From a virus, in IMG/VR virus record IMGVR_UViG_3300034418_000840, positions 1 through 22,585 of that record: 22,585 nucleotides of DNA; one strand, 5' to 3'. Below are positions 6,175-10,887 of the stretch, piece after piece. Under the pieces are notes generated by a model. The model was not told the DNA's origin, ran no database searches, and saw only the letters and a list, made by a program, of their open reading frames with translations. Position 1 is the stretch's first letter, and every line of letters begins with the position of its first letter. A program made the translations under genes and the position numbers.

Positions 6175-7012
6175 TTATTATGTCCATTACTCCGATATCA
6201 GCATCACTAATCTCAGGAAATCCAGCTTGGTTAACAAAGAAACTAAAAGTATCAAAGTTCTTACCTCTACTGTTTTTACATTTCACATCCATTAGACTGC
6301 TATCTATCTCGTTTCTTTCTAAGTGTATTTCTGTTTCACATTTTTTTTGCAGAGCAGAACCTAAATGTCCTGTTGGTTTAGTACTGCCCCAATTTGTATG
6401 TATCACTGTCACTATATGTACATTGTGTACCTCTGTCCACTTCATTAGCATCTGCACCACCGTATTGGACTCTTCTATATTATTTACATCACTTACTAAG
6501 TCTGCAATACCATCTATCACTACAACTCCTAAGTTGTCTGTGGTTCTGATAGCATAGTCTATAGCAGCTACTCTTTCTTTAGGAGTGAGTCTTCTCAGAC
6601 CATAAGTGCGGTAACACTGATGCTCTAATCCTGCCATATCGAGTACTCTTCTGAATACCTTTTGACAGTGAAAGTTACCTTGCTCCGTATCAAAGTGCAT
6701 AAGGCATTTGCCATCTCTATGTCCTTTTAGTTTACCTGTAAATCTTTCTGAACTGCCACCTAAGTAAGCAGCTGATAATAAGCTAACTAAATATGTCTTT
6801 TTATGTTTTGGTGGCGCACCAATAAAACTAAAGTTACCATAAGTACCAATAGGTGTTGGATATGTCACCAAACCATCCTTTGTTGTATATGAATGCTCTC
6901 CATAGCTAATAGCAATAGGAGGGTGTTCAATCTTCTCATTGGGGTCAATATAGCACTGCTCAAGCAGAATATCACCCAAAACATCAATTTCATCTTGAGT
7001 ATAAAAGTTCAT
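6146..7012 (-). CDS. RecA-like (AAA_25/RepA-type) NTPase, probable replicative helicase or loader
   Basis: This 288-residue protein has a RecA-fold layout. A P-loop-like segment APPKHKKT lies at 66-73, with K72 and T73 in the phosphate-binding positions. HFDTEQGN near 106-113 carries the catalytic Glu (E110). A Walker B strand VVVIDGIADL ends at D167. VTVIHTNWG near 201-209 is a sensor-like strand. The pattern fits the RepA/DnaB-related single-domain NTPases of phages, which unwind DNA or load other proteins. The P-loop is atypical because the usual glycines at its first and sixth positions are Ala and Lys. The gene lies directly downstream of the SSB-like gene and a GC-rich hairpin. Helicase activity is inferred from family and context. 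Confidence 0.8.
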   Translation of the reverse strand: MNFYTQDEIDVLGDILLEQCYIDPNEKIEHPPIAISYGEHSYTTKDGLVTYPTPIGTYGNFSFIGAPPKHKKTYLVSLLSAAYLGGSSERFTGKLKGHRDGKCLMHFDTEQGNFHCQKVFRRVLDMAGLEHQCYRTYGLRRLTPKERVAAIDYAIRTTDNLGVVVIDGIADLVSDVNNIEESNTVVQMLMKWTEVHNVHIVTVIHTNWGSTKPTGHLGSALQKKCETEIHLERNEIDSSLMDVKCKNSRGKNFDTFSFFVNQAGFPEISDADIGVMDIINATKPKNKY

Positions 7013-7029
7013 TAAGTTAGGGATTTATA

Positions 7030-7055
7030 GTGTGGGGGCTTTCGCCCCCTTACAC
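7030..7055 (-). terminator. GC-rich hairpin between SSB-like and NTPase genes (possible attenuator)
   Basis: A perfect 6-bp stem GGGGGC/GCCCCC closes a GAAA tetraloop when read on the minus strand. It is extended by GTGT/ACAC after a 2-nt bulge. On the minus strand no U-run follows (TATAAATCC); on the plus strand a short TTTT follows. It may act as a partial terminator, a pause or an RNA-stability element between the two genes. Confidence 0.45.
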
Positions 7056-7068
7056 TTTTGGTTAGTAA

Positions 7069-7365
7069 TTAAAACGGAAAGTCCATATCATCTGCTTCTG
7101 CCACAGCAGGTTGTTCCTCTCTTGGAACTGCACTGATATTTCCATCTGTCCAAACTACTTTACCATTTGCTACATAAGTACGCTTTGCTTTAGCTTCTCT
7201 CTCTTCTTTAGTCTGAGTAGTGAATACTGAAACATTGTCTCCGTACTGGCTAACCTCATCATTTACTGATAGTGTTAGTGGGTAATAGTTTCCCTTTTTA
7301 CCCTTTACAATTTTAGACTTATCTAAGTTGTCTAAGTTTACGCTGAAATTAATAATTGCTCCCAT
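7069..7365 (-). CDS. Probable single-stranded DNA-binding protein
   Basis: The 98-residue protein has a beta-rich N-terminal part (IINFSVNLDNLDKSKIVKGK, then YYPLTLSVN and DNVSVFTTQT) consistent with a small OB fold. It ends in the acidic tip EADDMDFPF. That tip closely resembles the C-terminal DDDIPF tail by which bacterial SSB recruits partner proteins. It lies 3 bp behind the ERF annealing protein gene and before the NTPase, a typical place for a phage SSB. OB-fold residues cannot be identified individually by eye, so the call rests on tail, size and context. Confidence 0.75.
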   Translation of the reverse strand: MGAIINFSVNLDNLDKSKIVKGKKGNYYPLTLSVNDEVSQYGDNVSVFTTQTKEEREAKAKRTYVANGKVVWTDGNISAVPREEQPAVAEADDMDFPF

Positions 7366-7368
7366 AAT

Positions 7369-7926
7369 CTATTTTAATAATAATTGTTCTACTTCTTTTG
7401 TTACTTCGTATTTAGTCTTAATAGTGTCTATGTTACCACCATTTTTAATATAATCCTTTGCTTTGTTAAACTTAACTCCGCTTTTAGGTAAGGACTCCTT
7501 CTTAGAAGGCTTTGTAGTGCCTCCTGAGTGGTCATTGGTTGCATCAGCATCCTTTGTATCATCTATAAGGAAAAGTCCGTTTAGAGCGTACTTTCTTGCG
7601 TAAGAAGATGAAGAGCCAAAAGACTGAGCAATGTCCATTCCTTTTCTGTCTGCAATACCTGCTTGTGCAGATACCTCAACAATAGGCTCATCATTAGAAC
7701 CAAATACTTTTGCAGTTGAGTTAATAAATGCTAATCCAGCCACCTCTTGTACAGCATCAGTAATAATGAGGTTTAGGTTGTACTTAGCAAGCAGTGGTTT
7801 TACTGCCTCTAAGATGTCTTCACAGTTTCGGTACTTGTACTTTCCAAAGCTGTTGAATTGACCCTTTGGTGCTTTTAATTCAGTTTGCACTTTAAGGAGT
7901 CTTTCTTGTAGGGTTAAAGTTTCCAT
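7369..7926 (-). CDS. erf: ERF-family single-strand annealing protein (recombinase)
   Basis: The 185-residue protein carries the ERF superfamily pattern. GKYKYRNCEDILEAVKPLL lies near residues 28-46. The conserved QSFGSSSSYARKYALNGLF near 101-119 is followed by an Asp-rich DDTKDADATN. This family anneals complementary single strands and drives phage recombination and genome circularisation. After residue about 130 there is a Ser/Lys/Thr linker and a small helical C-terminal part. It precedes the SSB-like gene by 3 bp, and an exonuclease (2545-3327) is its likely partner. The start ATG at 7926 gives a normal N-terminus for the family. Confidence 0.9.
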   Translation of the reverse strand: METLTLQERLLKVQTELKAPKGQFNSFGKYKYRNCEDILEAVKPLLAKYNLNLIITDAVQEVAGLAFINSTAKVFGSNDEPIVEVSAQAGIADRKGMDIAQSFGSSSSYARKYALNGLFLIDDTKDADATNDHSGGTTKPSKKESLPKSGVKFNKAKDYIKNGGNIDTIKTKYEVTKEVEQLLLK

Positions 7927-7948
7927 AGGTTAAATATAATAAAAAAAA

Positions 7949-8131
7949 TTAAACTTCGTCTGTAGTGTTAAACACTTCTTGCTGAACTACATACTTATAC
8001 TCTTTTGGGCAGTCATCATCACACAACTCAAAGATGTAAGTTTCTAACTGCTGAATACGCTGTTGTTTCTTGTTCAGTTCTTTCAGCAAGGCTTCTATTC
8101 TTGCTTCTTTAAAGGACATTAAATTATACAT
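7949..8131 (-). CDS. Small coiled-coil protein, 60 aa
   Basis: This short protein has a charged heptad-type helix (about residues 8-35, ALLKELNKKQQRIQQLETYI) followed by an acidic, Cys-containing stretch (ELCDDDCPKEYK). No family is recognised. Two starts are possible: ATG at 8131, overlapping the upstream gene by 8 bp, or ATG at 8119, leaving a 4-bp gap (56 residues). It lies between the first gene of the operon and the ERF gene. Confidence 0.65.
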   Translation of the reverse strand: MYNLMSFKEARIEALLKELNKKQQRIQQLETYIFELCDDDCPKEYKYVVQQEVFNTTDEV

Positions 8132-8312
8132 TGTTGTAATCTATTAGGCTTGATACAGTTTGTTGCAGTACCACTTTGTTTAACAATTCTTTGTCTTCAA
8201 AGTATTTCTCTTGAGTCTCCTTACTCTGTGTAGTAGGTTTGACATATACTTTGTTGTTTTCTCTGATTCCAGTAATTGGATGCAGCTTTTGATTAATCCA
8301 TTCGTTTACCAT
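8124..8312 (-). CDS. Small hypothetical protein, 62 aa, first gene of the early operon
   Basis: A 62-residue polar protein with no recognised family and no membrane segment. It begins MVNEWINQKLHPITGIRENN and is rich in Lys, Asn and Gln. It is the first gene behind the near-consensus promoter at 8336-8366, with the ATG about 18 nt from the expected RNA start and no clear Shine-Dalgarno sequence. The leading place in an early operon makes a host-directed or regulatory role possible, but the sequence does not show one. Confidence 0.7.
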   Translation of the reverse strand: MVNEWINQKLHPITGIRENNKVYVKPTTQSKETQEKYFEDKELLNKVVLQQTVSSLIDYNNV

Positions 8313-8335
8313 AGTATTTAGTTTTAATATTTATC

Positions 8336-8366
8336 CAAATGTAGAATAAGGAATTGAATTAGTCAA
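8336..8366 (-). promoter_or_regulatory. Bacteroidota-type promoter (TTG-N20-TACATTTG)
   Basis: On the minus strand TTGAC begins at 8366 and TACATTTG occupies 8343-8336, an exact TAnnTTTG with a 20-base spacer. RNA should start near 8330, about 18 nt before the ATG at 8312. A terminator (8406-8423) lies just upstream, separating this unit from the previous one. It probably drives 8312 to 4386. Confidence 0.82.
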
Positions 8367-8405
8367 GGCCTTTAACAAACTTTAACATTTTACTACAGAT
8401 AGAAA

Positions 8406-8423
8406 AGGAGGCTTTCGCCTCCT
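8406..8423 (-). terminator. Intrinsic terminator after the M15-like gene
   Basis: Read on the minus strand, AGGAGGC-GAAA-GCCTCCT forms a 7-bp stem with a tetraloop and is followed by TTTCTATCT (with the last stem T, a TTTTCT run). It is 39 bp past the stop of the M15-like gene and just before the promoter at 8366, so it ends the short operon from 8967. Confidence 0.8.
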
Positions 8424-8461
8424 AATCCCCCTAACTAAACTAAAAACTACTAAAGAGAAAA

Positions 8462-8851
8462 CTAATCCCAAAGGTAGATTGCGTTGGGCTTGAACTCGTC
8501 AGTATCAAAATAGACTACCTCTCTACCGATTCCAAACCTATGTACCCCTTCTTCAAATAAGGAGCGTATTAATTTATGTCTTTTCTTATAGCCTACACAG
8601 CGTATTCTGATAGCCTTTCCTATGCGGTGACTATCACTTGATGGTAGACTCATTTTGTCTGCTACTGCTTTAGAAGTATAACCAAGAATTACATTAGGAA
8701 TAAACTCATACCTTACAGCAGCTCTATCAAGAGCAACTACAGGTTCTCTCTCCATAAACTTATAGCCAGAGCCTGGTGAGTCAGGTGAATCAAACATTGA
8801 CCACCGTAACTTGCGTAATCCTTCTCTATCTAATTCTTCTTCTTTGCTCAT
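8462..8851 (-). CDS. Degenerate M15-family peptidase-like protein (zinc ligands lost)
   Basis: From the ATG at 8851 the protein has 129 residues; a GTG at 8863 would add four. The sequence follows the phage M15 D,D-peptidase family: MFDSPDSPGSG near the start, a GYTSKAV segment where active members have SGYR, DSHRIGKAIRIR where they have SxHxxGxAxD, and VVYFDTD where they have an HxD. The first zinc His is kept (H75), but the Asp is Arg (R82), the second zinc His is Tyr (Y114) and the conserved Arg is Thr (T59). It is therefore probably not an active zinc peptidase. It might bind peptidoglycan or play a structural or regulatory role. The stop of the 38-residue ORF upstream overlaps its ATG (TAATG). 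Confidence 0.72.
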   Translation of the reverse strand: MSKEEELDREGLRKLRWSMFDSPDSPGSGYKFMEREPVVALDRAAVRYEFIPNVILGYTSKAVADKMSLPSSDSHRIGKAIRIRCVGYKKRHKLIRSLFEEGVHRFGIGREVVYFDTDEFKPNAIYLWD

Positions 8852-8967
8852 TAATCCATCCACTTACCTTGAGTTCTCAAATGCCAAAACCTGTGACTAA
8901 TAACCATTATGATTATTTTCCAAAAGGTATCTGCTTCGTATGTACCTGCCTTAGTAACTAATTTCAT
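8851..8967 (-). CDS. Very small protein, 38 aa, coupled to the M15-like gene
   Basis: Read from ATG at 8967 to TAA at 8851. The product starts MKLVTKAGTYEADTFWKIII and ends HLRTQGKWMD, with a Trp-rich hydrophobic segment (WKIIIMVISHRFWHL, about residues 16-30) that could lie along or across a membrane. Its stop codon and the ATG of the next gene share one base (TAATG), and a promoter lies upstream (9050-9081), which favours real translation. It may instead serve only as a leader peptide. No family is recognised. Confidence 0.5.
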   Translation of the reverse strand: MKLVTKAGTYEADTFWKIIIMVISHRFWHLRTQGKWMD

Positions 8968-8981
8968 AACTAAAAGTATTA

Positions 8982-9026
8982 GGGGGTTGGTCTCACCAGA
9001 ATCCAAAATAGTTTAATCCCACCCCC
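8982..9026 (-). other. G-rich/C-rich stem in the leader of the 38-aa ORF
   Basis: In the roughly 77-nt leader upstream of 8967, GGGGGT (minus strand, 9026-9021) can pair with ACCCCC (8987-8982). Two more G-C pairs follow a mismatch, enclosing a long loop. Inside, TGGT/ACCA (8988-8998) can form an alternative small hairpin. This may be a regulatory leader structure or attenuator. No riboswitch class is recognised. Confidence 0.4.
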
Positions 9027-9049
9027 ATCTACTCTGAAAGGTTGTTATT

Positions 9050-9081
9050 CAAATATACGAAAATATATTTAATATATGCAA
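9050..9081 (-). promoter_or_regulatory. Bacteroidota-type promoter (TTG-N21-TATATTTG)
   Basis: On the minus strand TTG starts at 9081 and TATATTTG lies at 9057-9050, matching TAnnTTTG exactly with a 21-base AT-rich spacer. It would produce RNA from about 9044, leaving a 77-nt leader before the ATG at 8967. It faces away from the rightward promoter-like sequence at 9110-9140. Confidence 0.68.
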
Positions 9082-9109
9082 GTATGTAAAAGAAATATTT
9101 TATTAGATA

Positions 9110-9140
9110 TTGACTTTCTCGTAAAAAAGTTGTACCTTCG
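9110..9140 (+). promoter_or_regulatory. Rightward promoter-like sequence (TTG-N20-TACCTTCG) with no gene in front
   Basis: On the plus strand TTGAC starts at 9110 and TACCTTCG lies at 9133-9140, one mismatch from TAnnTTTG with the same 20-base spacing as the two strongest leftward promoters. No start codon opens a credible reading frame between 9141 and 9255. RNA from here would be non-coding, contain the hairpin at 9182-9211, and run antisense into the lysis cassette. Confidence 0.5.
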
Positions 9141-9181
9141 AAAAGTCTTTAAGAGGACAAAACAAAATAGCAAGTCTATAA

Positions 9182-9211
9182 TAGAGGCGAAGCAACAAAG
9201 CGTAGCCTCTA
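9182..9211 (-). terminator. Hairpin after the lysis cassette (weak terminator or structured RNA)
   Basis: TAGAGGC (9182-9188) and GCCTCTA (9205-9211) form a 7-bp stem with a 16-nt loop that can close further by GC pairs. On the minus strand it lies 44 bp past the endolysin stop and is followed by TTATAG, a poor U-tract. It may end the late transcript, or be part of the rightward RNA from 9140. The rest of 9141-9255 shows no gene. Confidence 0.4.
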
Positions 9212-9255
9212 CAGCCTTATAAGAAGTTTAAAGTTGTGTGACGGGTGAGGTGTGT

Positions 9256-9639
9256 TTAGATGGCTTTATAATTCCATCTTGCTCTTGTTCCTCTGATGTC
9301 ATAGTGAGTAAAGGTATTGTATCTACCTACTCCACCTTCTTTTAACATACCTGTATTAATAAGGAACTCTATAGCATCTGCCACTTCATCAGGACTTACA
9401 CCCTTAACTACTATATCAGCAGCAGTACCTTTTATATGTTGGCTCGTATCTTTAGAGCCTATATTACGGTTATACTCTAAATTTCTATAACCACTATTAA
9501 TAGTAACGGGCGCATTGAAGTGCGCCCTTATAATCTCTAACTGAACAGAAAGCATCTTTAGATTGTCTAATACACTGTCAGGCATATCAAACTTATGCTT
9601 ATTCAGCTCATCTAAACTAAAGTTCTCTGTTAGTTTCAT
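9256..9639 (-). CDS. M15 zinc peptidase endolysin
   Basis: The 127-residue protein has the complete Peptidase_M15_3 active-site set: SGYR (R52), SQHIKGTAAD with zinc ligands H68 and D75, and THYD with H112 as the third ligand and D114 beside it, followed by RGTRARW. Such enzymes cut peptide cross-links of peptidoglycan, here to lyse the host. There is no signal peptide, so release needs a holin. The holin-like gene directly upstream overlaps it by 4 bp (ATGA), and spanin-like genes lie further upstream. It is the last gene of the late unit. A second, degenerate M15-like protein is encoded at 8462-8851. Confidence 0.92.
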   Translation of the reverse strand: MKLTENFSLDELNKHKFDMPDSVLDNLKMLSVQLEIIRAHFNAPVTINSGYRNLEYNRNIGSKDTSQHIKGTAADIVVKGVSPDEVADAIEFLINTGMLKEGGVGRYNTFTHYDIRGTRARWNYKAI

Positions 9640-10079
9640 TTCTTATCATCTTTCATTGAAGTTCCAAAGTAGTAACCAAAAATAGATAGTGTAACACCTT
9701 CTACAATACCTATTAGATGATAGAACAGCTCTTTATTAGCTTCAGGAATATCTAAGGCAAGTATTGCCCAAACAATCACTCCAAACGCTCCTAAACCTAC
9801 TAATCCAGTTAAGTTGAACAAGAAGTCAAACTTACCAGCCTTAGCTACTTCCACTTCTCTCTTTCTTGCACTATCTCTATCAGCAACTTCTGCCTTATAC
9901 ATCTCTACAAGTTCATTATGAAGTCTTGCTTTCTCTTCAGGCCCTATAGAAGTATCATCATCAATAAGGGTCTTAATAGCCTCTAATGGGCCTCCTGTAA
10001 GTGCAGCACCTGCTAACTCAGGTAACTTCTTAGTTAGAAACTTACCTACTGCTGTATCTTTAAACTTCTTCTTTTCCAT
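9636..10079 (-). CDS. Holin-like membrane protein (GTA-type holin family)
   Basis: This 147-residue protein has a charged cytoplasmic N-terminal half containing AEVADRDSARKREVEVAKAG (about 64-82), a wording typical of the holin family described from gene transfer agents. Two hydrophobic segments follow at about 87-110 and 118-140, and the tail is charged (KDDKK). It should form or trigger lesions in the inner membrane so the endolysin can reach the cell wall. It overlaps the endolysin gene by 4 bp. The family usually shows two or three membrane helices, which agrees. Confidence 0.75.
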   Translation of the reverse strand: MEKKKFKDTAVGKFLTKKLPELAGAALTGGPLEAIKTLIDDDTSIGPEEKARLHNELVEMYKAEVADRDSARKREVEVAKAGKFDFLFNLTGLVGLGAFGVIVWAILALDIPEANKELFYHLIGIVEGVTLSIFGYYFGTSMKDDKK

Positions 10080-10081
10080 AC

Positions 10082-10339
10082 TTAATTCTTTATAGTACGC
10101 TTAGATATGTGTTTACCCTTATTACTTAACCTTATCTTAACATAGTCAGTCGTTAGTTTTTTTTTGATGATAATCTCTACATCATTATTCTTATAATGTC
10201 TCTGCATTACATTGATGATAGGATTGTCTTCTGTTGATTCTAACCACTCAGTCTTGTCGGTAACATCAAACTCGTAAAAAGCCTTCTGTGCCGAACAACT
10301 GCTAAGAAGTATTAGTAATAATAGTAAATACTTATTCAT
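10082..10339 (-). CDS. Small lipoprotein, candidate outer-membrane spanin subunit
   Basis: The 85-residue product starts with a classic lipoprotein signal: positive N-terminus, a Leu-rich core, and the lipobox LSSC with the lipidated Cys at position 15. The mature part is about 71 residues, basic at its end (KGKHISKRTIKN). It lies between the holin-like gene (2-bp gap) and a gene for an inner-membrane coiled-coil protein (8-bp overlap). In Gram-negative hosts, phages need spanins that fuse inner and outer membranes in the last lysis step, and an adjacent lipoprotein plus membrane-anchored coiled coil is the usual two-part form. The mature part is not Pro-rich as in lambda Rz1, so the role is inferred from architecture. 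Confidence 0.7.
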   Translation of the reverse strand: MNKYLLLLLILLSSCSAQKAFYEFDVTDKTEWLESTEDNPIINVMQRHYKNNDVEIIIKKKLTTDYVKIRLSNKGKHISKRTIKN

Positions 10340-10610
10340 TGATTTTCTCGTTTAATCTTGCTATGTCTTTGCGGATGCGTTCTCTTTCTAATTTGAAGTC
10401 TATCACTTCATTCTCTAACACTCTAATATCAGGAAATATATAGGTGTTCTGATTATAACGAAGACTTTTTAGTTCATCCTCGTTATCTGCTATTCTATTT
10501 TCTAATCCAAAATATAGGTAAACCGCAGTGCCTACTAATACAACTATCTGAATAAGCCACTTAATATTAATGGATAGTGAGCTGTCATCATTTAGTTTTG
10601 CGGATGTCAT
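10332..10610 (-). CDS. Single-span membrane protein with periplasmic coiled coil, candidate i-spanin
   Basis: The 92-residue protein has a short polar N-terminus, one hydrophobic segment at about 17-36 (WLIQIVVLVGTAVYLYFG), then a charged helical region to the end with heptad character (FKLERERIRKDIARLNEKIN). This N-in, C-out layout with a coiled-coil ectodomain is that of an inner-membrane spanin subunit. Its 3' end overlaps the lipoprotein gene by 8 bp, giving a plausible two-component spanin pair. It could instead be a general structural membrane protein. No sequence similarity to Rz is visible, which is normal because spanins diverge strongly. Confidence 0.65.
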   Translation of the reverse strand: MTSAKLNDDSSLSINIKWLIQIVVLVGTAVYLYFGLENRIADNEDELKSLRYNQNTYIFPDIRVLENEVIDFKLERERIRKDIARLNEKINE

Positions 10611-10839
10611 TAATCTTAGACTTTATTGAACTTACCTTAGAAATTATAGAACCCTTTATTGAAGGATATTTAGATTTAACTTCTCCTTTTATATAATAGT
10701 AAACCTCTTTGCCTAATAGACCAAAGAAGCCACCGACAAGCCCTATAAAGGCTGCTTGAAAGAATCCCATAAGCGTTATAGTAGATGCCGTAGTGAATAG
10801 CCACCCAGCAAAGAAAGATATTTTAGCATCCATTTCCAT
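10588..10839 (-). CDS. Two-helix membrane protein, possible second holin or antiholin
   Basis: This 83-residue protein has two closely spaced hydrophobic segments (about 7-27 and 28-50, the second containing the Gly-rich IGLVGGFFGLLGKE). A strongly basic C-terminal tail of about 33 residues with repeated Lys and Ser follows. Small size, two membrane helices and a basic tail are typical of class II holins. It opens the lysis cassette directly after the fibre gene. Because another holin-like protein lies downstream, one of them may be an antiholin or a pinholin partner. The exact role cannot be decided from sequence. Confidence 0.6.
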   Translation of the reverse strand: MEMDAKISFFAGWLFTTASTITLMGFFQAAFIGLVGGFFGLLGKEVYYYIKGEVKSKYPSIKGSIISKVSSIKSKINDIRKTK

Positions 10840-10887
10840 AGTAGTTAGTATATTAAGATAACTGATTTTAGCCAGTCTGTTTTAGTT

